64,000 bases of DNA from positions 150,341 through 214,340 of the forward strand of contig NZ_KL543985.1 of NCBI RefSeq assembly GCF_000711895.1, read 5' to 3'. A program made the position numbers and the translations under genes. The stretch comes from Photorhabdus australis DSM 17609. GTDB taxonomy: Bacteria > Pseudomonadota > Gammaproteobacteria > Enterobacterales > Enterobacteriaceae. Shown here one piece after another: positions 1 through 8,852 of the stretch. Under the pieces are notes generated by a model. The model was not told the DNA's origin. It did not search any database and saw only the letters and a program-made list of their open reading frames with translations. How positions within the stretch are numbered: position 1 is the first letter of the stretch; each line of letters begins with the position of its first letter.

Positions 1-1118
1 TCAGTCAAATCATTAAGTATCGCTTCTGCCAATCCACGTAAGCCATCAGTCAATTTGAACAATTGCTGACAGCAAAGTAGCAAATTATCCGGCAACTTAC
101 CCATCTCAAACAAATGCTCATCTATTTCACTTTTTTCAGGTAAAAGTATCTGAGTGATCGTAGCAAGCTCTTTAAAATATTCCCTTATTTTTTCACTATG
201 TTCATTAAGACGACTGGCATTAGCCAAACGCGGAGGCTTTACAGGATGAAATTGCACCAGATATTGCTCAACATGGCGGATAAAAGTATCTAACTGACCA
301 TTGAGCTGAAACAGGGTAATTTCCCCTTCAACTTCCAGAGAATCTCGAGCAACATCAGGTATATGATGTCCTTCATCAAGTACTAATAACAAATTCCTGG
401 CATCGGGTAGTACCGATTCGCTCTCCAATGCTGCCATCACCAACGCATGGTTAGCAACCACGACATCCGAATTTTCTATCTCACGACGCGCAATAAAAAA
501 CGGGCAACGATGATAATATTGACAATTACGACCAAGACAGTTTGCTTTATCTGTACTCACTTTCGACCATAAAACATCAGACAGAGCCAGTTTATGGTGA
601 TCACGCAATCCATCCCAGGCAAAAGTTGTGTAGTCACTGTGCAACTTGCGGCACAGTTCCTTTTCTTCACTGTTAGCAAGTTCTGTTTTGTCCTCAACCA
701 AAAACATTAAATCTATCTGTTCACCATTGTGTGCACAGATGGCTTCAAGATTACGTGGACAGACATAACGCCCACGCCCAAAAGCACCTGTAAATTTCAA
801 ATCAGGAATAATTTTGCACAATAAAGGAAGATCTTTACTGTAAATCTGATCCTGCAAAGCGACATTGGCGGTACTTATGACTAAAGGCTTGCTTTCTGCT
901 CTGCCAACCGCAATACCAGGGATCAAATAGGAAAGGGTTTTACCAATTCCGGTTGGCGCTTCAATCACTAAATGGCGCCCTTCTTGACCAGCAAGATTTT
1001 TTGCAACTTCAGCAATCATCTGCCTTTGTGGAGCACGGGAAATAAAGCCATCAATGTGTTGAGGTAACGCCTTATACCACTGGCTTATCTGATTTTTTAT
1101 TGAACTGGAAAGTGCCAT
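1..1118 (-). CDS. dinG: ATP-dependent DNA helicase DinG, 3' end beyond the window
   Basis: Superfamily 2 (XPD-like) 5'-3' DNA helicase with an iron-sulfur cluster, which unwinds D-loops, R-loops and forked DNA during repair. Translation from the ATG at 1116-1118 gives 372 codons before the left edge, about half of the roughly 716 residues of E. coli DinG. Visible are the Walker A motif EAPTGIGKT (residues 53-61), the cluster cysteines in GRGRYVCPRN and CLGRNCQYYHRC, and the Walker B box LDEGHH. E. coli dinG is LexA-controlled, but I found no clean CTG-N10-CAG box in the 290 bp upstream. Its place near rhlE and dusC matches E. coli. Motif order and the start agree closely with DinG rather than its paralogue YoaA. 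Confidence 0.95.
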   Translation of the reverse strand, partial: MALSSSIKNQISQWYKALPQHIDGFISRAPQRQMIAEVAKNLAGQEGRHLVIEAPTGIGKTLSYLIPGIAVGRAESKPLVISTANVALQDQIYSKDLPLLCKIIPDLKFTGAFGRGRYVCPRNLEAICAHNGEQIDLMFLVEDKTELANSEEKELCRKLHSDYTTFAWDGLRDHHKLALSDVLWSKVSTDKANCLGRNCQYYHRCPFFIARREIENSDVVVANHALVMAALESESVLPDARNLLLVLDEGHHIPDVARDSLEVEGEITLFQLNGQLDTFIRHVEQYLVQFHPVKPPRLANASRLNEHSEKIREYFKELATITQILLPEKSEIDEHLFEMGKLPDNLLLCCQQLFKLTDGLRGLAEAILNDLT

Positions 1119-1409
1119 TGCGTTCTGCTGTCATAAAACTGATGCGCTATTTTCCCACAGAGCAGAAACGAAATCAGCTCAATATCGAGATTACAAGGTC
1201 TAGTCAATAATTTAATACCAAATTCAGTAAATTATCATGCTAATAAGAACCAGGCTAAATGTTCTGACAGTATAAGGTAATGATATTAATTTCATCGATT
1301 CATCAATTCAAAGCATTATTCATTATCCATAAAGTAAATTGGTTATTGCCTTGTCAGCTATTCAGAACCCTATATACTTCCTATTTTCTAGATCACCAGA
1401 GAATAATAA

Positions 1410-1574
1410 ATGAAAAAACCACTTCTCACTTTCATCGCTATCCTTTTTGCATTTGGTTCAATTGGCGGCGTATTCCTGGCGGGCCTCAACATGTATACCC
1501 GCTCAACTACACCGATAGAACCACCAACCAGCCAGCAGCAAGAAACAACCACAGCGCCGGTACAGCAACGATAA
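1410..1574 (+). CDS. small single-pass membrane protein of unknown function (54 aa)
   Basis: A short gene immediately upstream of sseA, with 43 bp between stop and next start. The product begins MKKPLLTFIA, has one hydrophobic segment at about residues 5-25 (a glycine-rich helix or an uncleaved signal anchor), then a short hydrophilic tail rich in Thr, Pro and Gln that ends VQQR. A weak purine-rich stretch (CAGAG) lies about 8 bases before the ATG. No conserved domain is recognisable. The basic N-terminus, the clear membrane segment and the tight spacing to sseA favour a real gene, possibly co-transcribed. A longer frame over the same bases from 1280 is judged spurious. Confidence 0.6.
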   Translation: MKKPLLTFIAILFAFGSIGGVFLAGLNMYTRSTTPIEPPTSQQQETTTAPVQQR

Positions 1575-1617
1575 CGGACCGAGACACTATTTTAACTTTT
1601 ATATAAATGAGGGCCCC

Positions 1618-2454
1618 ATGAATAATTCATACTTCGTCAGTGCTCAATGGCTAAAAGATCATTTTGATGATGAGAATCTCGTCATCATTGATGCAACCGC
1701 ACCACCGCCACCTCAACAAATCGATTGCCATAAGCTCTGGCTAGATATACACATTCCTGGCGCCCAATTTTTTGATTTGGATAAAATTGCAGATCATCAA
1801 AGCGGATTACCTCATATGTTGCCAGATCCGCAAATTTTCAGTCAGGCTGTTGGGACAATGGGTATTAGCGAGAACCATTTAGTCGTGATTTATGACCAAG
1901 GTAATATGTTCTCCGCCCCTCGCGCATGGTGGACATTTAAGGTATTCGGTTGCCACAATGTTCGTATTCTTGACGGGGGTTTACAAGGCTGGCAACAAGC
2001 AGGATTTCCAACAGAATCAGGTGAAGTGACACGCAATCCTCAAATTTTTAATACCGATTTCGATACCAGCAAAGTGAAATCACTGGAACAAATTCTGACT
2101 TCACTCCATGATCCACAATTTCAAATCGTGGATGCCAGAGCAACAGACCGTTTTCAGGCTAAAGCACCTGAGCCGCGTCCTGGACTAAGGATGGGCCATA
2201 TTCCTGGTAGTAAAAATGTTCCGTGGACTATGCTGGTAGAAAATGGTCATTTTAAATCAGTAACCGAAATTACAGATATTTTTCGCAAGCAACATGTTGA
2301 TTTAAGCAAACCTGTTATTACCAGTTGTGGTTCAGGTATGACAGCCGCTGTTTTAGTACTAGGTTTAGATATAATCGGCAAAAAAGATGCTTATTTATAT
2401 GACGGTTCATGGGCTGAATGGGGAGCAGATGATACCCTGCCACTGGAGAAATAA
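1618..2454 (+). CDS. sseA: 3-mercaptopyruvate sulfurtransferase
   Basis: Cytoplasmic sulfurtransferase moving sulfur from 3-mercaptopyruvate to thiols or cyanide. The 278-residue product has two rhodanese domains: an inactive N-terminal one (about 1-135, with the fold signature HIPGA) and a catalytic C-terminal one (about 150-278). The active-site loop CGSGM-T has the nucleophile at Cys237; CGSG followed by a small or hydrophobic residue is typical of mercaptopyruvate sulfurtransferases, whereas thiosulfate-specific rhodaneses carry CRKG-type loops. Length fits E. coli SseA (281 aa). In E. coli sseA lies elsewhere on the chromosome, so its place next to dinG is a local rearrangement. An ERIC-rich gap follows. 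Confidence 0.93.
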   Translation: MNNSYFVSAQWLKDHFDDENLVIIDATAPPPPQQIDCHKLWLDIHIPGAQFFDLDKIADHQSGLPHMLPDPQIFSQAVGTMGISENHLVVIYDQGNMFSAPRAWWTFKVFGCHNVRILDGGLQGWQQAGFPTESGEVTRNPQIFNTDFDTSKVKSLEQILTSLHDPQFQIVDARATDRFQAKAPEPRPGLRMGHIPGSKNVPWTMLVENGHFKSVTEITDIFRKQHVDLSKPVITSCGSGMTAAVLVLGLDIIGKKDAYLYDGSWAEWGADDTLPLEK

Positions 2455-2527
2455 TTAACACCAAAGGGCATATTTATCCTATGCCCTGAAATAAATAAAC
2501 GACTGAACATTAGCTTTGTAAATAGTA

Positions 2528-2588
2528 TATACCCAATAGATTTCAATATGCATCGCGACGAGAAGCAACTTGAAAGATAACAGGTATA
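2528..2588. repeat. ERIC element, internally deleted (61 bp)
   Basis: Keeps both ends of the 127-bp element (TATACCCAATAGATTTCA at one end, CAACTTGAAAGATAACAGGTATA-type sequence at the other) but lacks the central palindromic core with the CCCCGGGAGCAT and ATGTGACCGGG segments. The ends still pair, so it would fold as a short hairpin. Confidence 0.8.
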
Positions 2589-2914
2589 ACGACTATTTAT
2601 TACGAACATTCTGATATGCATTTTCGGCAATCAATAACATCCCATCCAATAATTTCCATATCGTTATTATTTAACTTATTAATTAATGTTGTTTTTATCA
2701 AACAAAGTTACATAAAATAATTAAACAAGTATATTTGTAAGTTTAAATATTATTATCATTAACTTAAAATTCAACTCTATATTTTATTTAAAAATAATAT
2801 TAAGCTATTATTCCAACAAGAGTTATTGTTGCAAGACATTCTTGTTAATAAATCGTAGATATGGACAGCGGGTAGAAACAAGAATAATAAATAAAATATC
2901 CTAGTGAAATAGGT

Positions 2915-3041
2915 TATACCCAATAGATTTCAAGATGGATCGCGACGGCAAGGGAGCGAATCCCCGGGAGCATAGATAACGATGTGACCGGGATGAGTGA
3001 GTGCAGCCAACAAAGAGGCAACTTGAAAGATAACAGGTATA
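2915..3041. repeat. ERIC element, full length
   Basis: An imperfect 127-bp palindrome beginning TATACCCAATAGATTTC and ending TAACAGGTATA. The core has the ERIC signature AATCCCCGGGAGCATAGATAA followed by a GTGACCGGGATGAGTG-type segment. Located just upstream of the first lipase gene. Confidence 0.88.
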
Positions 3042-3114
3042 TAAGAGAGTTGAATATTAATATTCTAACCAGGACATAATATCATTATTTATATCATAAA
3101 AACGGAGAATGAAA

Positions 3115-4245
3115 ATGACTATTTCCCTTCAAGATCAAAGAATAAATCTTGCGCTAAGCTTTATTAGTGGCTCAGGAAGCATAACCACCGAGCAATCAGA
3201 ACCAACTCTCGTCGCAGAAAACATTAAAGAATCATTGGAAAATAGTATAATTACAGCTAATAGATTCTCTATCGTTTGGGGTCCTGCTGTTTTTCGTATT
3301 GATAATAGAAAAAATGCCAAGGATAACAAAGACGACCATGTATTATTCATTGTAAAAAACCGTAGATTTCCATATGACTATCGAATCGTTATTCGTGGAT
3401 CATGGTCTGACGTTAATTGGCAAATTGAAAATTTTGCTGTACACGAAACTGTAAACTGGTCACTTTGGGATACCAATATTCCCGAAGACTTCAAAGACGC
3501 TAAGATTTCTTATGGAACACACTTAGCATTAGACTATATTGTTAACCAGGCAAAAAGTAATAATACTCCTGGCTATGGGGAATCACTGATTGACGCAATT
3601 GATAAAATTTCCCAAGAAAAAGGAATACACAATATTACTATTACAGGACATAGTTTAGGGGGGGTACTGGCCTCTACCCTTGGATTATACTTAAAACGGT
3701 TGTACCTTAATAAAGGAAAAAATCATATCCGTATTAATGTCTGCGCTTTTGCCAGTCCAATTACTGGCAACAATGTTTTTTCGTCCTACATTAAATCTAT
3801 TTTTAATTCCATATCTACAAAAAGCTATAAAAGTCATTTCTTACGAGTCCATAATCGTAAGGATATCATTTCTTTAATCTGGCATCTCGATGGATTAGAA
3901 CAAATTCCTACTATCTATGAACCACTGATTAAAATTGATAAAGAATTAATGAATAAATTTCAAAAAATTGTCCTTATTGTAAAAGATAAAAATTATACAA
4001 AACTTATTCCAGATTTACCTTTTACTGCACCGCTGTTAGAATCATTACCAGATTTAAATAATCAGGTCGTTTTCCAACATATTAAAGCATACGCTAATCA
4101 ATATGGTATGAATTTAGTTGAAGTTAATGACGGAACTAAACCACCTATTGATGATATTGTTGTTATTAATGGTAATTTATCTCAAGATATCATCGCCTAT
4201 TTATCACGTATACCTCTACCTGGCGATGACACCAATATTGCATAA
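3115..4245 (+). CDS. class 3 (Lipase_3) alpha/beta-hydrolase lipase, copy 1
   Basis: Predicted serine lipase/esterase of 376 aa. The nucleophile motif GHSLGG (Ser180), an aspartate in a HNRKD loop (Asp250) and a histidine in QHIKAY (His322) lie in the order and spacing of the fungal-type lipase_3 family, so a full catalytic triad is visible. The IRGSWSD segment (about 93-99) matches the family's RG-T/S oxyanion-side motif. There is no signal peptide or membrane segment, so export would need a non-Sec route or the enzyme acts inside the cell. The ATG at 3115 is chosen over 3109 because GGAG then lies 7 bases upstream. First of four same-strand paralogues. Substrate unknown. Confidence 0.82.
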   Translation: MTISLQDQRINLALSFISGSGSITTEQSEPTLVAENIKESLENSIITANRFSIVWGPAVFRIDNRKNAKDNKDDHVLFIVKNRRFPYDYRIVIRGSWSDVNWQIENFAVHETVNWSLWDTNIPEDFKDAKISYGTHLALDYIVNQAKSNNTPGYGESLIDAIDKISQEKGIHNITITGHSLGGVLASTLGLYLKRLYLNKGKNHIRINVCAFASPITGNNVFSSYIKSIFNSISTKSYKSHFLRVHNRKDIISLIWHLDGLEQIPTIYEPLIKIDKELMNKFQKIVLIVKDKNYTKLIPDLPFTAPLLESLPDLNNQVVFQHIKAYANQYGMNLVEVNDGTKPPIDDIVVINGNLSQDIIAYLSRIPLPGDDTNIA

Positions 4246-4640
4246 TTTAGTTTATATTAATTTCTTATCCAAAAAATGGAGCCTTTATTAACGGCTCCAT
4301 TAAACATAATAATATTTAATTAAATATAACAATAGAATTATCTCTTTCCAAATAATACTAATTCATTATCATTTATTTAGATATTCATAATAATATTCAC
4401 ATGTAATCATTCAACATATAGTCATTACTATTTGATTTTAATTTTACTATAAATAATTCAAACCTCATCGAACAAAATAATATAAAATTTCCACACGTTT
4501 ATTTGACAGATTTAGAAGATATCATTAACTTTAAGTTAAATACCACTTTTTACCTGAATAGAAGATTAAAAACATTGATTCTTAATGTTTAAACCTAAGC
4601 ATCGATTTAACATTTATCATATAAAAAATAGGGAGTAAAA
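4246..4640. other. AT-rich intergenic stretch between lipase copies 1 and 2
   Basis: Holds the hairpin at 4276-4300 and, upstream of copy 2, a leader block shared with copy 3: TTGACAGAT (TTGACA at 4503-4508), then an ATTAACTTTAA-like segment, then AACATTTATCATAT about 25 bp before the start codon. No coding potential seen. Confidence 0.6.
4276..4300 (+). terminator. hairpin terminator after lipase copy 1
   Basis: Perfect 8-bp stem ATGGAGCC / GGCTCCAT around a 9-nt AT-rich loop, 31 bp past the stop codon. No long U-tract follows. The same design recurs after every lipase copy. Confidence 0.6.
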
Positions 4641-5759
4641 ATGACTATTTTTCGTGAAGACCAAAAAGTAAATCTCGCGCTCAGCTTTATTATCAACTCT
4701 GGAGGTATAAAAACTGACAAATCAGAACCCGGTATCGTTTCAGAAAATATTCAAAAATCACTGGAAAGCAGCAAGGCCACAGCGAATAAATTCTCTATCG
4801 TTTGGGGGCCTGCTGTATTTCGTGTTGACGATATTGATCAGAAAAAAAGTGTTATAGACAAAAAGGACGATCACGTTTTACTCATTGTGCAAAATCGCCA
4901 TAATCCAAGTGACTACCGTGTTGTCATTCGGGGATCATGGTCTGATATTAACTGGCTTAATGAAGATGTCATTGTCTGTAAAACTAAAGATTGGAAACTA
5001 TGGGATTCAAACTCACCCGAAAATGCGAAGATTGCTTATGGAACAAACATGGCATTGGATTACATTATTAACCAAATGAGAAGCAACAACCCTCCGGGTT
5101 ATGGAGAGTCGCTCACTGATGCAATTGATAAAATCGCTCAGAAAGAAGGAATACAAAATATTACTATCACAGGTCATAGTTTGGGAGGGGTTCTGTCTGC
5201 TACCATTGGTCTATATCTAAAGAGACGGTACCTTGATAAAGGAAATAATAATATTCGTATTCATGTTTGTGCTTTTGCAGGACCAACTGCTGGTAATGAT
5301 ATTTTTGCATCCTACTCTGAATCTATTTTCAATGAAACATCAGTAGCCGGCTATAAAAGTAATTTTCTGAGAATTCATAATAGCATAGATGTCGTTCCCC
5401 TGGCCTGGTATATAAAAGGTTTAGAGGAAGTTAAAGCTATCTATCCAGTATTAACTGTAACAGTTAATGCGCTTATCATTTCTGTCCTTGATAAGAATTA
5501 CACGCAAATTTTCCCAGATTTACCTATTCACTCACAGATTCCAATATTACCAATAGCGTCGTTTGACGATTTATTGGTTAATATTGGAAATCAACATACT
5601 AAAGCTTATACCAAAGAGTATGGAATGAGTTTCATCACTATTGATGATAATTCAAATATACCGACTGATTACGACATTGTTGTAGTTAATGATAGCCTAT
5701 CCGAAAGTATCGTTGATCTCTTCAAATTTTTAACCAAAGGTAAAATCAGTATTACATGA
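4641..5759 (+). CDS. class 3 lipase, copy 2
   Basis: Paralogue of copy 1, 372 aa. Catalytic residues by motif: Ser180 in GHSLGG, Asp250 in HNSID, His319 in QHTKAY. The WGPAVFRVD and IRGSWSDINW segments are shared with the other copies. GGGAG lies 6 bases before the ATG. No signal peptide. Divergence from the neighbours is concentrated in the C-terminal third (about 265-315), where the family usually forms the lid and substrate pocket, so substrate preference may differ. A TTGACA-containing leader suggests its own promoter, and hairpins on both sides make it a separate transcription unit. Confidence 0.82.
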   Translation: MTIFREDQKVNLALSFIINSGGIKTDKSEPGIVSENIQKSLESSKATANKFSIVWGPAVFRVDDIDQKKSVIDKKDDHVLLIVQNRHNPSDYRVVIRGSWSDINWLNEDVIVCKTKDWKLWDSNSPENAKIAYGTNMALDYIINQMRSNNPPGYGESLTDAIDKIAQKEGIQNITITGHSLGGVLSATIGLYLKRRYLDKGNNNIRIHVCAFAGPTAGNDIFASYSESIFNETSVAGYKSNFLRIHNSIDVVPLAWYIKGLEEVKAIYPVLTVTVNALIISVLDKNYTQIFPDLPIHSQIPILPIASFDDLLVNIGNQHTKAYTKEYGMSFITIDDNSNIPTDYDIVVVNDSLSESIVDLFKFLTKGKISIT

Positions 5760-6096
5760 TGAGATAAGTGGAACCTTTATTAAAGGTTCCATTCACTGCA
5801 ATTAATTAAACAAACATTATATATAACCGTCCAAAGATGTATGGTATTTCCATGAAATTATTTTACACATCATTTTTATCACTCATATTTAATTTCAAAA
5901 TAAATAGTTTACATGTTGCCAAATAAAATAATATTAAAAAAATCTTTGTACACATTTGACAGATACAAAATTCATTATTAACTTTAAAATTAACTATATT
6001 TTCCATTTAAACAGAAGATGCAAAAAATCAAACTGTGATGTTTGAACCTAAACACCAAATCAACATTTATCATATGAAAAAATTTGGGAGGTAAAA
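5760..6096. other. AT-rich intergenic stretch between lipase copies 2 and 3
   Basis: Contains the hairpin at 5769-5791 and the same leader block seen before copy 2: TTGACA at 5956-5961, a TTATTAACTTTAA segment and AACATTTATCATAT just upstream of the GGGAGG ribosome binding site. Confidence 0.6.
5769..5791 (+). terminator. hairpin terminator after lipase copy 2
   Basis: TGGAACCTT / AAGGTTCCA, a perfect 9-bp stem with a 5-nt loop, starting 10 bp after the stop codon. Confidence 0.65.
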
Positions 6097-7188
6097 ATGC
6101 CTATATCTTGTGAAGATCAAAAATTAAATCTCGCATTAAGCCTTATCATTAATTCTGGAGAAACCGATAAACCGGACAAAAAAAGCACCATTAAGACAGA
6201 TATTTATACATCACTTAACAACAGTAAGGCAACAGCGGGTAAATTCTCTATCTGTTGGGGACCGGCTATATTCCGCGCCGATAAAAAATACCATGATAAA
6301 AGATATGATCATGTTTTAATGATTGTGCAAAATTGTACTGATTCAAGTGATTATCGCCTTGTCATTCGGGGAACATGGTCTAATATTAACGCGTTTAATG
6401 AAGATCTTAATGTATTGGAAACTGTAGATTGGTTAAAATGGGACCCAAAAGCACCTAATAATGCTAAGATTTCTAAGGGAACAGACAAAGCATTAAACTA
6501 TATTCTCAACCAAGTAAAATATAACCCTACAGACACAGGCCCGGAAGAATCGATAATTGATGCAATTGATAAAATTGCCCAGCAAAAAGGAATACAGAAC
6601 ATTACTGTCATAGGGCACAGTCTGGGTGGTGTAATGGCTTCTACCCTTGGTTTATATCTTAAAAGGCACTACATCAACAATAAAAATATACGTATTCATG
6701 CTTGTACCTTTGCAGGCCCCACTGCTGGTAATGATATTTTTGCATCCTATTCCGACTCTTTCTTTAAAGGAACATTAGACTCTGATTCTTATGAAAGTAA
6801 TTTTCTGAGAATTTATAATATCAATGATATCGTTCCATTAGCATGGGCTAAAAATGATTTAAAGACAATTGAAAAGCTCTATCCTAAGCCAATAGTAATA
6901 ATTGGCGTTAAGATTTACATCCATAAAACCCGCCATATACACTATACTCAACTCTCCCCAGCGTTATGTTTTCCAAAGAAGTTAGATAAATCACTAAACT
7001 TCCCTAAAAGTATAATGGAGCAACATATTAAGGCATATCCCCACTGTTATAACATGTCCTACAAAGAATTTAAGTGTAATTCAAATGTACCTGACAATTA
7101 CGATATTGTTGTGGTTGACAGTGATTTATCTGAACATATTCCTGACTGTTGTACATCTCTAATTAAAGATGAGAGCGACATGACATAA
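6097..7188 (+). CDS. class 3 lipase, copy 3 (most divergent)
   Basis: 363-aa paralogue with the triad in place: Ser175 in GHSLGG, Asp244 in NINDIVP, His310 in EQHIKAY. It differs most from the others: the N-terminal region is shorter, the RGSW motif is RGTW, and it has several extra cysteines (Cys5, Cys53, Cys80, Cys203, Cys291, Cys317, Cys326 and a CC pair at 351-352). The segment at about 265-305 shares almost nothing with the other copies. GGGAGG lies 6 bases before the ATG. No signal peptide. Probably an older or faster-evolving duplicate with a shifted substrate. Confidence 0.8.
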   Translation: MPISCEDQKLNLALSLIINSGETDKPDKKSTIKTDIYTSLNNSKATAGKFSICWGPAIFRADKKYHDKRYDHVLMIVQNCTDSSDYRLVIRGTWSNINAFNEDLNVLETVDWLKWDPKAPNNAKISKGTDKALNYILNQVKYNPTDTGPEESIIDAIDKIAQQKGIQNITVIGHSLGGVMASTLGLYLKRHYINNKNIRIHACTFAGPTAGNDIFASYSDSFFKGTLDSDSYESNFLRIYNINDIVPLAWAKNDLKTIEKLYPKPIVIIGVKIYIHKTRHIHYTQLSPALCFPKKLDKSLNFPKSIMEQHIKAYPHCYNMSYKEFKCNSNVPDNYDIVVVDSDLSEHIPDCCTSLIKDESDMT

Positions 7189-7656
7189 CTTTACTATGTC
7201 ACATATATTTTTTTAATTCATCATAAATGGAACCTTTATTAAAGGTTCCATTCATTGAAATAAGTTTCGTCTGAATAGAGTAAGCACATTGCTTCTTCCT
7301 ACATATCACTAAAATTACGCCAATTCACTATCACTCGCTTTTGTAGATACCAATTTAAATCATTTTCCATAGAAAATATCATCACTACTTTCTCCATATG
7401 ATCATTACTAATAATTAACATAATCTTACAAAAACATAGCGTAATTTTTATCGCTTATTTTAAACCTCATAATAGATAATTTATTTTGTTAAACAAATTA
7501 ACATTAAAATACTCTATACTTATATGTAGCTAAATTAAAGGTTATCACAAACTTTAATTTTGTTTTTAACTTTTATTTAAAATAAAAAATCGGTTATTAA
7601 TGTCAATACCGAAACATTAAATTAACATTTATCATATAAAAAAGTTGGAAGTAAAA
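7189..7656. other. AT-rich intergenic stretch between lipase copies 3 and 4
   Basis: Holds the hairpin at 7226-7252. Before copy 4 the AACATTTATCATAT leader element is present, but the TTGACA of copies 2 and 3 is not clear here. No coding potential seen. Confidence 0.6.
7226..7252 (+). terminator. hairpin terminator after lipase copy 3
   Basis: AATGGAACCTT / AAGGTTCCATT, a perfect 11-bp stem with a 5-nt loop; the best-paired of the four lipase hairpins. Confidence 0.65.
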
Positions 7657-8769
7657 ATGACTATTTCTATTGAAGATCAAAAAATAAATCTAGCGTTAAG
7701 CTTTATTAGCAGCTCAGGAAGTATATTAACTTATAACTCAGAACCGGCTATCGTCGCAGAAAATATTAAAAAGTCATTAGAAAGCAGTAAGATAACAGCA
7801 AATAAGTTCGCCATCGTTTGGGGACCTGCTGTTTTTCGTGTTGGTAGTGTTGATGTTAATAAGAAAAAAAGTGTTATAGATAAAAAAGATGATCATGTTT
7901 TATTCATTGTGAAAAATCTCACAATCCCAAATGATTATCGGATTGTTATTCGTGGATCATGGTCTGATGTGAACTGGCGTGATGAAAACTTTAATGTAGG
8001 TACAACTGAAAGCTGGTCAATTTGGGACCCCAAAGCCCCTAAAAATGCTAAAATTTCGAAAGGAACCCACATCGCCTTAGACTATGTTATTAATCAAATA
8101 AAGAGTAATAACATACCTGGCTATGGTGAATCACTGATTGATGCAGTTGATAAAATTGCTCAGGAAGAGGGAGTAAAAAATATCACTCTTACCGGACACA
8201 GTTTAGGCGGTGTACTAGCTTCTACTGTTGGCCTGTATTTAAAGAGGCGGTACATTGATAAAGGAAATAATAATATCCGTATTCATGTTTGCGCCTCTGC
8301 TAACCCAACTACTGGTAACGATATTTTCGCATCCTATGCTGAATCTGTTTTTAACGGAACATTAGTACCGAGTTATAAAAGTGATTTTCTAAGGATACAT
8401 AATCGTAAGGATGTCGTTACTTTAGCCTGGCACGTAAAAGGGTTAGAAGAAATTAAAGCGCTCTATCCAATATCATTTTTATTAGTTAATGGGCTTATCT
8501 ATCTTGTGAAGGATAAAAACTATACCCACCTTACCCCAGATTTACCTTTTACTAAATCTCATTCAAAACCTTCTCCAGGATTAATTGAACAACTCGTATT
8601 TCAACACATTAATGCCTATACCGAGCAGTATGGTATGAGCTTAGTTTCAGCTAAAGATAGTTCTAATCCGCCTACTGATCATGATATTGTTGTGATTAAC
8701 GATGGCCTTGCTCGTAATATTGGTGAGCTTTTCTCATTTATAGCCCAAGGTAGCAACGATACTAAATAA
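7657..8769 (+). CDS. class 3 lipase, copy 4
   Basis: 370-aa paralogue, closest to copies 1 and 2. Ser182 in GHSLGG, Asp252 in HNRKDVV and His317 in QHINAY form the predicted triad. The reading frame is open from a TTG at 7645, but that TTG overlaps the GGAAG ribosome binding site of the ATG at 7657, so the ATG is taken. No signal peptide. Last gene of the array; it converges on dusC, with one shared hairpin between them. Confidence 0.82.
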   Translation: MTISIEDQKINLALSFISSSGSILTYNSEPAIVAENIKKSLESSKITANKFAIVWGPAVFRVGSVDVNKKKSVIDKKDDHVLFIVKNLTIPNDYRIVIRGSWSDVNWRDENFNVGTTESWSIWDPKAPKNAKISKGTHIALDYVINQIKSNNIPGYGESLIDAVDKIAQEEGVKNITLTGHSLGGVLASTVGLYLKRRYIDKGNNNIRIHVCASANPTTGNDIFASYAESVFNGTLVPSYKSDFLRIHNRKDVVTLAWHVKGLEEIKALYPISFLLVNGLIYLVKDKNYTHLTPDLPFTKSHSKPSPGLIEQLVFQHINAYTEQYGMSLVSAKDSSNPPTDHDIVVINDGLARNIGELFSFIAQGSNDTK

Positions 8770-8801
8770 ATTTATCGTATTGTCCCTCCGCTGATTAAGA
8801 A

Positions 8802-8827
8802 AATGGAACCTGATTAAAGGTTCCATT
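8802..8827. terminator. bidirectional hairpin between lipase copy 4 and dusC
   Basis: AATGGAACCT / AGGTTCCATT with a short loop. Read on the minus strand it is followed by a T-rich run (TTTTC), so it can end dusC-side transcripts as well as the lipase transcript. Confidence 0.65.
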
Positions 8828-8852
8828 ACAATAATGGGTTCTTAATCAATAA

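Larger units (their letters stand above)
2455..3114. other. intergenic stretch with two ERIC-type repeats, sseA to first lipase gene
   Basis: No credible gene. It holds a shortened ERIC element (2528-2588), a strongly AT-rich stretch (about 2650-2910) and a full-length ERIC element (2915-3041) ending about 70 bp before the first lipase gene. The GGAG at 3104-3107 is the ribosome binding site of that gene. Confidence 0.7.

Noticed and set aside
1119-1410. LexA box for dinG
   Set aside because: Looked for CTG-N10-CAG on both strands in the upstream region and found none with correct spacing.
1280-1606. 108-codon open frame upstream of sseA
   Set aside because: It overlaps in another frame the 54-codon gene at 1410-1574, which has the better start and a sensible membrane protein; the longer product has no coherent features.
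3115-8769. The lipase paralogues as an effector-plus-immunity set
   Set aside because: All four copies keep a complete catalytic triad and none has a signal peptide or lipoprotein motif, so none looks like an immunity protein.
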